Source of the DNA: Brachypodium distachyon
Lineage: Eukaryota > Streptophyta > Magnoliopsida > Poales > Poaceae
Direction: 5' to 3'
NCBI RefSeq assembly: GCF_000005505.3
Contig: NC_016131.3
Span: 46,299,355-46,363,354 of the forward strand
Length of the DNA: 64,000 nucleotides
Position numbers and translations under genes: made by a program. A model generated the notes under the pieces. That model saw only the letters and a program-made list of their open reading frames with translations, ran no database searches and was not told where the DNA came from. Shown here in pieces: positions 45,267-56,255 of this stretch; position 1 is the first letter of the stretch; each line of letters opens with the position of its first letter.

Positions 45267-48200
45267 CTAGATGCCGGAGTCTTCCGCCGGGGGCTCCGGG
45301 GACGGCTCGGGGTCCGGCTTCCGCTGCATCCGCTCGACCACTTCGTCAACGAACCCACGCACCGCCTGAGTGTGGGTGGGCTCATCTTCACTGTCCAACC
45401 AGGCGCCCAACAGCGTCTCGAAGGGGAACTCCGGGTCCCAGAGGTGTATCCTCGGGAGGATCGTCCCGGAAACCTCCCGGGCGCAGTTGGCAACCTCGTT
45501 GGCGCCATACCGGGCGATCCAAACGTCGAGCGCGCCGAGCTTCCCCACCAGGTCGGTGAAGAAGGGGATCAGCGTCGAGACGTCCGTGCCGTCCACCGCC
45601 ACGGCCTGCAGCTCGAACCGGGGCAGCAAGTCTCGCAACGCCTGGGCGATCTTGAGCAGCTTCTTGGTCTCTATCTGCCGCTGCCCGATCAGCGTGCCAT
45701 GGTGGAGACGAGCGTCATGCGCAGCCTTCTTGGCCTTGCAGAGGTTGCTCTCAAACGTCACGAGCTCCGCGGTCTTCGCCGCGTTGTCATTGCCGGCCCT
45801 GGCGAGCTCCTCCCGAACGGTGGCCAGCTCGGTCTCAACTTGGCCGCTCTGTCCTTAGCAGAGTCGAGCTGGATCTCATGCCGGGCCGCCACTTCCATCG
45901 CGCTCTCGATAGCCTTGATCTGCACCTCCAGCTTGACGCTCAGGCCGTGGATCTCACCGCGATAGCTGGCGATTAGATCGCTCTTCTCGTCAAGCCGGGC
46001 CGGGCTGCAGCGAGCACCCCGGCATCGCCGCCAACGAGTCCAGCGCCCCCTGAAGCCCGGCGCGCTGGTCCTCTAGCCGCCGGTAGAGCTCTGCTTCCGG
46101 GACGACTGGTTCGTCGGCGTCCTCCAAAGCATCCCGGGCAAGGCGCGCTTCCTCCCTGGCGAGGGGCGTCTCCTCCGCAGCCGGGAGAGTTCCTGCCGCT
46201 CCCTCTCCACGGCTTCCCGCACCTCACCAAGCTGGCTCTTGGCAATGGCATGGTGCTCCCTCACCTCGTTAAAGGAGGTGACGAAGGCTTGCTGCTGGTC
46301 CTTGACGGCGTCCAGGAACCGGTGTCCTCGCTCGAACATGCTCGGATCCCAGGTGATGGGATTCCAAGCTACCCCGGCAAGGGTGCCAAGGTCGGTGTTG
46401 AGGGAGGCGGACGATGACGATGAAGCCCCCGCCGCCATGGTAGAGCTGTGCGAGGGGTCGTCAGCTTGTTCCGGGGCGTCCTGTCGCCCTTCCCCGGCAA
46501 CCTCCCCTTCACCCGCGCCCGGGGACTCCGGGGCTGCAGAAGCCATCGTGCCCCCAGCAGGGGCCGTCCCCTGCTGGGCAGCGGGCGAATCCGTGCCAGC
46601 TTCGTCCGCGGCTGCTGGCGCGCCGCCGGGTGCCACCCCGGCGGCGGCGGTGGTCACCGCTGCCGCCGTGGCCGGCCCGGCAGAGCTTGGTGCGGGAGCC
46701 ACTACCGGCTCCTCTGTCGCGCCCGTGATCTCGACATCAAAGTCAAGGTCAACCACAGTAGCACCCGCTCTCGGTGCGGGTGCGCGTGGGCCTGCAGCAA
46801 CAAGAAGTGTGAGGATCGACGAGCGAAAGAGTAGCCGGAAGCGAGAGGAAGGGGATCAGGGAGGTTACCTTGCAAGGCCGTTGGACTTGCGGGGGGAGCT
46901 TCCTCCACCTCATCCGTCCTGTCGGGAGCCTCTGAGAGGCTTGCCGCGGGCGAAGTGCCACCTGCTGAAAGAGAAGGTACGGTTGTATGATTAACTGACA
47001 ATTGAAAACGCAGCGAAGAGGAAGGAAGGAGCCGTACCTGTCGCCGGCGCCACCTCCGCTGGGGCTGGGTTGTCGGCGGGTGCAATGACGGCGCCGCTGG
47101 CCCCAGCGCCAGTCGGGTCAACGGTGCTGCCGTCGTCCACGCGCACCCTCTTACTCGGTGTGGCGGGCGGGGAGTCACCCCTCCCCCTCTTGCTAGCGCT
47201 CGCCGACAAGTCGGTCCTCGGGGGGTTGCGCCGAACCACGAAGCCCCGGAAAACCCCCAAGCGGGCGGGGCCGTGGGTGCCCGTGGGGGTGCCGCGGCCC
47301 ACGGTGCCGCGGGAACTGACGACGAATCTGCCGCAGCGTCGGGGGCTGCCCCCGGTGTAGATGCCGCCGCGGCCCCGACAGCTGCTGCTGAGGCAGCCGC
47401 TGGCGGTCATCGTTGGGATGGTTGCCGCCGTGGTTCCGGCGACCCCCATGGGTGTGGTCGCCGCCGAAGTACCGACGGACGCCCCTAAGGCGGCTGCCGC
47501 TTCTGAGCTGGTAGCCGCTGCTGGGGCAGATGTCGCCATCGGGGAAGACGCCGCCGCAACAGCCGTGGAGGTAGCCGTACGCCCTTGATCTCCGCACGAT
47601 CAGGGGCGCATCATCACTGTCCTCATCGTCGTCGTCCACAGGGACGACTTCCTGGGACGCCGCAGGCTGGCCCGCCTCATCATCCAGAGACTGGAGGGAG
47701 GGCCAGCTGATCTCCGACTCGCCCCCGCTCCCCTCAAGCACCTGCTTCCCGCGAGGTGCCGGCAAGGGAGCGCGCGGGGTCCGAGTGGGGGTATCATCCA
47801 TCAATCCCCACTCGTTCCAGGGTGGGAAGGCGGCGACGATGTCGTTGAGCCCCGCGACGCCGGCGTGGAGGGAGATGACCCCCGGCGGGAACCCCGTTGC
47901 GGGGAGGTTTTCGCCGGAGATCCCCCTCACCCACACCTGGAGGGATTCCAAGTCCACGCCTTCGCGGCGGAGGCGTGTCCTATCCTCGGCACCCATGTAC
48001 ATCCATGCGGGCCGGGAACGCAGTTGGAACGACGCGATGCGCCGGGTGATGAAGGTACGCGCCACGTCCATGTCGGTGAGCCCCGCCAGCCGCAGATCCT
48101 TGATCTTCTCCACGATGGGGAGGAGATCGGCGTCGCGCCAGCCGGAGTGGGGTTGCGGCAACTCGGTGGGCAGGAGGATGAACTCCTCGAGGTCTTCTAC

Positions 48201-48794
48201 GCGGACCCAACACCAGTCCCCGCGCCACTCCTTCTAGATCTTATTCTCCGACCGGACGATGAACTCAGATTTCATCCGGTCGCGGGCGCGGAACACCACC
48301 CCCAACGACATCGCGTTCGTGTTGTCGATCCGGGGGTAGAAGTAATGGCGGAAGAGCGCCACCGATGGCATCACCCCCACGAACGCCTCGCGGAGGAATT
48401 GGAAGGTGGCAAGGAGGAAGAGTGATGTGGGGTGAAGCTGCGCCGCCCGCAGCTGGTACGACTCCATCAACGCGTGGAGAAACAGCGAGAACGGCGGCAC
48501 CAGCCCGGTGAGGAGGAAGCGCCCGAACACCCGAAAGTCATTTTCCTGGTGCTCGGCGCCTGCGGGGAGGATGTGGGTCTCCCCGTGCTCGTTGAACCGG
48601 GAAGCAACGGCATGCTGGATCTTGGCCAGCGCCTCGCCGTTGTAGCCCGGCCGGTAGAATGCTTGTCAGGCCCTCATCTCCCGCTTCTTCCGGTCTTTGT
48701 CGGCGGCTGCCTTGCCGGCCGCCTCACTCCCGCCGGCCGCCGTTTTTCTGGGAGCTTTCTCCTCTTTTCCCTTCCTGGTGGTGGGAGGCGCCAT
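45267..48794 (-). pseudogene. Antisense gene of element 2 (PF04195-like domain and coiled coil), multi-exon, broken
   Basis: The ATG at 48794 (MAPPTTRKGKEEKAPRKTAA) is followed by a stop near 48664, within the same FYRPGYNGEALAKI motif as in element 1. The domain then reads DFRVFGRFLLTGLVPPFSLF, AAQLHPTSLFLLATF, GVMPSVALFRHYFYPR; a TAG at 48234-48236 sits in KI.KEWRGDWCWV, and TRRIASFQLRSRPAWMYMGA follows. An acidic region and an Ala/Pro-rich linker (KRVRVDDGSTVD) come next. Splice-like sites near 47038, 46980 and 46800 connect to MVDLDFDVEITGATEEP (46756), a coiled coil (ERERQELSRL), and a conserved end: AVDGTDVSTLIPFFTDLVGK, LGALDVWIARYGA, VERMQRKPDPEP, stop at 45267. There is a frameshift around 46130-45760. 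Domain order (PF04195-like, linker, coiled coil) matches the three dispersed genes of this window. Confidence 0.75.
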
Positions 48795-49203
48795 GGGGAA
48801 CACAGGCAGGAGTTCGCAAGAACACTTGGGCGCAGGATGCAAAGGAGGTGGAAGACGAAGGCTATGGGGAGCAAAGTGTTTTCCCCTTGCAGCAGCAGTA
48901 AAAACTTTATAGCGCCCGGTCGTTTGGTAACGGCCGGTTCCGCACCCTACGGATGCACAGGGATAATTCCTAATCAAATGGAGTAATGCGGGGAGTGGCC
49001 TTAACTTTCCTGTTTAAGGAGTAGGTTATGGCGGAAATCACGCGCCCACTACTCCGTCCGTAACGGCAAGATGCGTGGGGCAGCAAAGAGACGCGGGCCC
49101 GAGGCAAGTGGGGACCCACGCGTCGGTTGGGGCGTAGCCCGGCAACCGGCTAGGGGAAAACTCGTCCGGGAACAGGTGTTCCCGGCCCACGCCCGGGGGC
49201 TAC

Positions 49204-49873
49204 TGTCGCACCAGTGGCACCCAGGGTACCACTGTTGCACGACGCGTGGGTCGCACCACTGGGTTCCCGGGAGGACCTCATCCCGGGCGGCGGCTAATGG
49301 GCTGCCCGGCAAGTCACCAGCTCGGAAGGGCTAGCGGGGCTTCGGGGAATATTCCCTCCTGGCCGCCTCCCGGGAAGTCACTTGCCGGGAGGAGAGGTTC
49401 CCGGGCGCAGGCTCCAGTCGTCAGGGCGGGGCCGAGCAAGCAGAGCAACGGCGCCACGTAGGCGCGCGTCAGGCACCCAGTGCACAGTTTCGCCAGGGCG
49501 AGGAGTGAGGCGCATGTCGCATCAAATGAGCCGACAGGAGGGGAGTTACCCGTCTAGTTAGGTGAACAGTGGCTGTCCAATCCTACTTGTAGGGCTCTAG
49601 ACCCCTAGCCAGAAAGAGAGCACCCGGGGACCCTTCCCCGGTGACTTGTAAACACTCGATCTTATGATAATACAAGCTAAGACAAGCAGGACGTAGGGTT
49701 TTACATCGCAAGGTGGCCCGAACCTGGGTAAAAAACATGTGCATGCGCTCTTAGTGTGTTCTTACGCTTTGCATTGGCCCCGCCCGCGATCGACGGAGCG
49801 ATCCCCGCAGCCCACTGCCGAACCTAAAAGGGGGTGCCCGCGCATTCCCGGTGTCGGAGCCCGTGCGACGACA
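49204..49873 (+). repeat. 3' LTR of element 2 (670 bp, internally deleted)
   Basis: Starts TGTCGCACCAGTGGCACCCA and ends GTGCGACGACA. About 210 bp covering the promoter (the TATA box seen in other LTRs) are missing at about 49605. Directly followed by element 3 internal sequence. Confidence 0.85.
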
Positions 49874-50169
49874 ATTTCCAAAAAAAATTGCAGCATCTCG
49901 GGCTTGGTAAGAATCTAACATGCAGGATAAGGATAGGAATCAAACGCACCGTGATACTCGTGGAGTACTCACGGGCCGTGTCGTCTAGTGGGTAGCCACT
50001 GGTGTGTGGCGACCGCTTCAAGGCTCTTACCACCGGAGGGTGTCGCCGGGTGTGCCGCGGTAGCTCGGCGCGCGTGGCGGCAGGATTCTCCACTGTGCCT
50101 ATGAAAGGGCATGGTGGCCACGGGGCGACTCAAGGCAAAGCCAAGAAGATGGCGAGTGATGCAGTAGAG

Positions 50170-50470
50170 AAGTGGTGGTGGTGCATTTCTCCGTGCATAA
50201 GCGCCGAGGGTGTTCCCACCATCGCGTCCCTGCCACATCACTCCACCGGACATCTCCAAGGCAGGGGTTGCCGCAGAGACGCGATGGTGGTCCATGCCAT
50301 CGGTGCTCAGCACCGATGGGTGCACTACCATCACGCCCTTGCCGCATCCCTCCAGCAGGCGTTTCCAAGGCGAGGGTTGCCGTAGAGACGCTGTGGTGGT
50401 GCATGCCATCAGTGCTAAGCGCCGATGGGTGCACTGCCACAGCCCTCCAGCAGGCGTTCCAAGTGCAGAA
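50170..50470. repeat. Tandem-repeat remnant, element 3 tail
   Basis: Two units marked gatgggtgcact near 50316 and 50425, related to those at 34.4-34.8 and 43.9-44.3 kb. The internal TATA box of elements 1 and 2 is altered here (cctatgaaagg near 50098). Confidence 0.7.
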
Positions 50471-50963
50471 TTGATACATTCGACAAGAGAACAGACGGCT
50501 AAGTGCATTATCCTAGGCGCCTAGCTTTCTAATCTCAACGCTGGCTCGTTGGTGTGGGTCGGGTCTTGCGTGCGGCTGGGGTGTTAGAAGGACACTTGTG
50601 GGGGGAGTGCGCTCCTCATGCGGCTTGCGGGTCCATCCCGTAGATGCGTGCTTGGGAGTAGCTAACCCGCAAGTGGAGTGACTCGCCGCTGCCACTTAAC
50701 CCCAGGTTGGCACTGCGGGTCCGTCCCGGGTCCCTGGCCCAATTAAGTGAGTAGCGTGCGAGTCCCCGGCAACACAAAGCGTAACATACGAGGACAGGAA
50801 GGTCCACCCCACGAGTCAATTTCAAGAACAAGTACCAAGTATAACCAGAAAGCGAAATTTCTAAAAGTAACGAATAATTACATGGGCTAATAAAACCATA
50901 ACTGTTCGACGGCGCCAGGCGCCACTTGCAGAAAACAAAGATAAAACAAAAGTTAGCAGATGA

Positions 50964-53900
50964 CTACGACGACTGGTTGCCGGGGTCTTCCGCTGGGGGC
51001 TCCGGCTCCGGCTTCCTCTGCATCCGCTCCACCACATCGTCGACGAACTTGCCCACTACCCTGGTGTGGGAGGAACCGTCTGCGCTGTCCGACCACGCGT
51101 CCAGCGGTGCCTCGAAAGGGAAGTCGGGGTGGTAGTAGTGCACCCGGGGGAGGATCGTCTCGGCGATCTCCCTGGCGCACGACGCTATCTCCCCGTCGCA
51201 AAACTTGGAGATCCACACGTCCAGCGCCCCGAGCTTCCCCACCATGTCGGAGAAGAATGGGATCAGGGTGCTGACGTCCGTGCCGTCCACCTTCGCCGCA
51301 TGCAGCTAGAACCTCGGCAGCAGCTCGCGTACGGCCTGGGCGATTTCAAGCAGCTTCCCGGTCTCCTTCCGCCGCTGCTCCGCCAGCTTGTCGTGGTTGT
51401 TGCGCGAGGACGCCACCGCAAGCTTGGCCTTCCGGAGGAGTTCCGTAAGCCGCACGATCTCCTTGGCCTTGCTCACGTTGTCCTCGCCAGTCCTGACGAA
51501 CTCGCCCTGGGCAGTGGTCAGTTCGGACTCAAGATGGGCGCTCCTTTCCTTGGTGGAATTGAGCTCCCCCTCGAGTTCGTGCTCCCGGGTCCGGAACTGC
51601 TCCCGCAGCTCCTTCTCTCGCCGTGCCGACGCCACTGCCACGTCCTCCACGGCCTTGGCCTGCTCCTCCAGCTTCACGCGCAGCGCCTGGAGTTGGGAGG
51701 AGTAGCCGCTGACCAGCTCGCTCTTCTCGTTGAGGCGAGCTTGAGCTGTTGCTAGCACGTCCTCGTGCTCCGTGTTGGCCTTCTCCCGCGCCAGGGCCAG
51801 CGAGTCCAACACTTGCTGGTGCTCGGCGCGTTGGGCCTCCAGCTGCCGGTGGAGCTCCGCCTCGGGGACGACTGGCGTCGTGGCCTCGTCCCTGGCCTGC
51901 CAGGCTAGCCGGGTTTCCTCCCTTAGCCGGGAGAGCTCCTGCCGCTCCCTCTCGACTTCCGGCCGCACTTCACCTAGCTGAAGCTTCGCGAGCTCGTAGT
52001 GCTCCCTCATCTTGTTGAACAAGGTGACGAACGCCAGTTGCTGCTCCTTGATGGCGTCGAGGAACTGGTGCCCCTGATCGTAGATACTTGGGTCCCAAGT
52101 GATTGGGTCCCAAGTCGCCCCGGCAAGAATGCTGAGGTCTGGGCTGGAGGGAGCGGCGGATGACGACGAGACCCCGGTTGCCATGGTCTGGCCGGGTGGA
52201 GCATCGTCCCCTTGCAGGAGAGCTGCCTGCTGCTCCCCTACCACGTCTTCCTCCACACCCGCGCCCGTGGGTTGCGGGTCTGGTGGGGGGGGGGCGCCCC
52301 TGGCAGGAGTCGTCTCCTGCTGGGCAGCCGCGGGACCCGCGCCCCCAGCCTGCGAGGCCGGGGACGTGCCGCCGAGCCCAACTCCGGTAGCGGCGGTGGG
52401 CACCGCCACCGTCGTGTCTGGGGCGGCAGGGTTTGGCACGGGATCCACCTCCGGCTCGTCCCCCAACTCAACATCCTCGACGTCAGAGGTGACGTCGATC
52501 ACCGTATCATCCGCCCCCGTGGTGGGCGCATTGGGACCTGCGACAAGGGCGAAATAAGTTACTTCAAGCCAAGCTGAGGCACCCGGCGATGAGCACAAGG
52601 GAGTTCTGGATGAGTACCTTGCGGGGTCGCCGTGCTTGCGGGGGGAGATCTGTTCCCTTCTGCCCCGGCTTCTGCTGCTGGGCTGCCCCTTGCAAGCTAG
52701 GTTTCGCCTGCATGCCAAGGTAATCGCACGGTTAAGGGTTAGCGTGCAGAAGGGGCATGTACAGTGGAGTCAGGGGAGGGGTCTATACCTCCTGCGGGCT
52801 CCTCCTCCTCTAGGACCGGGTCGGCGGCGGGCGTAGTGGCGGCACCGCTGGTCCTTGTGCCGATCTGGCTGGCACTAACGCGGGCCCGAGTGCGCGGTTT
52901 CTTGCTTGGCGCAGCAGGTGCAGTGTCGGTTCTCCCCCTCTTGCCGGCTCCCGCAAGGCATCAACCAAGAAGCGAAGGAATCAAGGCAAGCACAAACTTG
53001 TAAAGAAAAGGCGGAGAAAAATGTCAGCTTACCTTGCGGGGTTGTGCTTGAGCGAGTAGCCCATGAAGATTCCCCGCTTGGGCGGGACCGCAGACCCTCG
53101 TGGCACTGCTGCAGCCCCAGTTGCGGCGGAAGCCGCCGAGGCGCCTGTGGCCGTTGCGGAGGTAGCCGCTGCCGTCAGCGCTGCCGACGCAGCCGGGCCT
53201 GCTGCGGCAGCGGGACCCGCGGGGGATGAACTCCCGCCGGGTGCTCCTGCCGTCGGCGCTCTTGGTCGCCGCACCAGCGGCACATCGTCCTCGTCCTCCG
53301 CCTCTGCCTCCGGGAGGACCGTCTGGGCTCCAGCAACGCCACCAGCCTCATCGCCGGAGGACTCGTCACCGGGCCAGCTGGAATCCGATCCCCCCTCGCT
53401 CTCCTCGGCCACTTGCTTCCCACGGGTTGCGGGTGGCAAAGGCTATGGGGCTGAAACCAGGGGATCGGACATCAGCCCCCACTCATTGCAGGGTGGGTAG
53501 CTGCCGATAATGTCGTGGAGGCCCGCGAACGCCGGCGTGAAGGGATGGAGCCCCCGAGGGCAACTCTGTGAATGGGACGTCCTCGCCAGTGATTCCCTTC
53601 ACCCACCCCTGGATCACCTCCGGCGTCACGCCCACGCTTTGCAGGCGTGTGGTGTCACCGGGCCCCGTGTACATCCACGCGGGGCGAGACCACAGCTGCA
53701 GCGGCGCGATGCGCCGGCTGATGTAGGTGCACGCCACGTCTAGATCGGTGAGCCCCGCTTTCGATGGAGCTCCGCGTCCCGGCCGTAGCGGTCCCGCCAG
53801 CTACCGTTACTCGCAGCTCGGTGGGCGTATGGATGAACTCGTCAGGCTCGTCCGCATGAACCCAACACCAGTCCGCGTGCCACTCATTCTCGATCTTCTT

Positions 53901-54443
53901 CTTGGTCAGCACGATGAACTCCGATTTCATCTTGTCGCGGGCGCGGAACGAGACCCCTAACGACATCGCTCCCGTCTGCTCGACACGCGGGTAGAAGTAA
54001 TGGCGGAACAACGCCATTGACGGCATCACCCCGACAAACCCCTTGCAGAGAAATTGGAACACGGCGAGAAGGAAAAGGGATGTGGGGTGGAGCTATGCAA
54101 GTTTGAGCTGGTATGCCGTCATGAGAGCATGGAGAAAAAGGGAGTACGGAGGCACGAACCCAGCAAAAATGAAGCGGGCGAACACCCGGAAGTCGTTGTC
54201 CTGGTGGTCGCTGCCGGCAGGGAAGATGAGCGTCTCGCCGTACTAGTTGAACGAGGTGGCGACTGCGTGCCGAATCTTGTCGACCCCCTCGCCGTTGTAG
54301 CCAGGCTTGAAGAAGGCCCGCTTGGCTCTCATCTCCCGGTTCCTCCGCTCCCTCTCCAACGGAGGCTTCTTGGGAGCTTTCTCGCCCTTGTCGCCCGCAG
54401 AGCTTGTGGAACCCTTCCCCCTCTTGGGGACCTTAGGCGCCAT
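50964..54443 (-). pseudogene. Antisense gene of element 3 (PF04195-like domain and long coiled coil)
   Basis: The ATG at 54443 (MAPKVPKRGKGSTSSAGDKG) reads through AFFKPGYNGEGVDKIRHAVA without the stop seen in elements 1 and 2. It has its own stops at about 54244 (FN.YGE) and 54093 (KLA.LHPTS). The domain continues FQFLCKGFVGVMPSMALFRH, KKIENEWHADWCWV. Frameshifts follow (53.8-53.5 kb), then an acidic/Ala-rich linker and splice-like sites near 53030 and 52625. A long open stretch (52718-51306) begins in linker sequence and contains an extended coiled coil: ERERQELSRLREETRLAWQA, LEEQAKAVEDVAVASARREK, FRTREHELEGELNSTKERSA. A TAG at 51306 is followed in frame by VDGTDVSTLIPFFSDMVGK, LGALDVWISK and VERMQRKPEPEPPAED (stop at 50964). 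This is the best-preserved C-terminal half of the antisense gene in the window. Confidence 0.75.
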
Positions 54444-54847
54444 GGGGAATGTGGGTGGCGATTAGCGGGATTAGGGGCGCGAGGAGGGATTAGGATAAGG
54501 AGGAAGGACTGGGGGCTAAGTGATTACCCCTCAGCACAGCAGTGAGGTTTTATGGCACCCTAGCGCTGAGCAATGGTCACATCCGCACCCTAAGAGTGCG
54601 TTGGGGATAACTGCGTTTTAAGGGGGGAATGCGCGACGTGGCCTTAACCACCCGCAGTTAAGGGTTAGGTCAGGGCGGAAATCTCGCCCCCACCACTCTG
54701 CCCGTAACGGCGGAGTCCCTGGAGCAGCACATGGTCGGGAACCTGAAACGGCTTGGGGACCCACGCGTCGGTTAGGGCGTAGCCCGGCAACCGACCAGGG
54801 ATGATTACGCTCGGGAACAGGCGTTGCCGGCCCACGTCCGGGGACTA

Positions 54848-55793
54848 CTGTCGCACCAGTGGCACTCGGGGTACCACCGTTGCTCAACGCGTGGGTCGCC
54901 TTGCTTGCTCTTCGCAAGGACGGCACCCTGGGTAGCATAGTGCGAGCTGCCCGGGAAGCCACCAGCCCGGCAGGAGCCTAGCAAGGGGGTTGCCCTAGAG
55001 CAGGTCTAGCCAGGCTGCAGGGGTTACCCCGGATGACAGCGTGAAGATCCCCGTCAGGACGCCCCCCGGGAAGCTCACTTGCCGGGGAGGTGCCCCTGAC
55101 GCAGGCGCTTACAACAGGGCCGGTGCCCAGTGCGGGCAGATTATCGACGCCACGTCCGCCCGGCAGGCTCCTTTTGTGCAGGGCTGGTCGGAGCGTGGAG
55201 TGTGGCACAAGCCGAGCATGAAATGCTCCGACAGGGGAGTGGTTTCCTGTCTAGTCAACCCACAGTGAGTAGCTCGCAGTGAATCTAGGGAACGTATCGC
55301 TCTAGCTACAGTGCCTTGTACCATGCATGCATGCCAGCGCAGCAAAGGCAAGCTACCGGTCCTTGTTCGGCGCGTGTCCAAAAGCGCGTCCCCCATGCAG
55401 ACCGAGGCACCTATGGTATCCCCTTGACTATAAAAGGAGGACCAACGCCACCGGTCAAAGGGTTCTGGTTTTTTCTAAGATTCGACTCTAGCTGGGTTAC
55501 GAACCCTAGGGATTTAGTCCAGAAGTAGCAAGTAGCCACTGAGCAGAAAGGAAGAGAGCGCCCGGGGACACCCCCGGCAACCTGTAAACACTTGTTCATT
55601 GGCTAATACACACTTAGAAGCAGGACGTAGGGTTTTACACCTCCGGGTGGCCTGAATCTGGGTAAACTGGCTTGTACCTTGCCACGCTCGTCATTGGCCT
55701 CGCCGGCGATCGCCGGAGCGATCCCCATCGCCCACTGCCGAACCTAAAAGGGGGTGCCTTGCATCCCTGGTGTCTAAGCCCCGGGCTACGATA
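54848..55793 (+). repeat. 3' LTR of element 3 (946 bp)
   Basis: Starts TGTCGCACCAGTGGCACTCG after a polypurine-like tccggggactac, has TATAAAA at 55429-55435, and ends ctacgata (expected ...cgaca). The next five bases, gttgg, do not match the left flank of any element here. The LTR abuts a disrupted plant gene. Confidence 0.85.
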
Positions 55794-56255
55794 GTTGGTG
55801 TCCGGATCCAATGCACACACTATCTTCCCCCGAGAGGGGACACCTATCATCAGCTCAAAATGTTGAGGGCTGAGCGTGAGCGTGGTGTCCCTTCCAACTA
55901 ACATGGACATTTTGCTCACATCTACCCTGGTAAGGATCCATAGAGTATACTTGAGGTTGACTCGGTTGATCCTAGGAATGTCCAGGCAGCCACCAAAACC
56001 AATATCCCTGACAGAAACCTTCTTAGCATCATAGAATTTTGCTATAATGGCACTTACATGGCGGGCTGAGCTCCGGGCTGTCCGAGACTCAGCACCCCCT
56101 TCGCTATCTGTCTCTGACTGCTCGCTGTCTTCACCGGGGGCTTCAACGCTCCGGGCGGCGACAGAGGCCCTGGATCCGGTTCGGGCGAGCCTGGTCCTAG
56201 CAAGGGCACTTCGGGGGAGAGATGGCACCGCTAGCTCCGCGGCAAGTTTCTCTGC
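55794..56255 (-). pseudogene. 5' exon of an unidentified plant gene (possibly Ulp1-like family), cut by the LTR
   Basis: After an acceptor TTTACGCAG (56260-56256) the exon reads AEKLAAELAVPSLPRS..., an Asp/Glu/Ser-rich linker, then SAIIAKFYDAKKVSVRDIGF, GGCLDIPRINRVNLKYTLW, SMLVGRDTTLTLSPQHFEL and MIGVPSRGKIVCALDPDT, where the LTR of element 3 begins (55793). The 'GF(G)GLL.IP.....L..WL...VD...' arrangement resembles the N-terminal region of many grass predicted proteins that end in a Ulp1 (C48) peptidase; I give this from memory with low confidence. The catalytic part would lie beyond the insertion and is not in the window. A candidate upstream exon (MLPRLVPSTPVKVSGEVADK, about 56391-56332) has no confirmed splice sites. 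Confidence 0.45.

Larger units (their letters stand above)
37434..49873 (+). mobile_element. Ty3/Gypsy LTR retrotransposon, element 2 (integrase core deleted)
   Basis: 5' LTR 37434-38315 (TATAAAA at 37945-37951), primer-binding site 38318-38335, gag, protease/RT, a deletion over most of RNase H and integrase (junction near 42747), tail with internal TATA and tandem repeats, antisense gene 48794-45267, polypurine tract, and 3' LTR 49204-49873. The 5 bp on the left (atggg) and right (atttc) differ, so this is not a clean insertion. The element is related to element 1 throughout, but diverged and independently damaged. Confidence 0.9.
49874..55793 (+). mobile_element. Ty3/Gypsy element 3, 5' half missing
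   Basis: Starts abruptly inside the post-pol tail: attgcagcatct...cttggtaagaatcta corresponds to about 33995 in element 1. It continues with two tandem-repeat units (50311, 50420), the antisense gene (54443-50964), a polypurine tract and a 3' LTR (54848-55793). 5' LTR, gag and pol are absent. The junction with element 2's LTR at 49873/49874 suggests recombination between elements rather than nesting. Confidence 0.85.
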
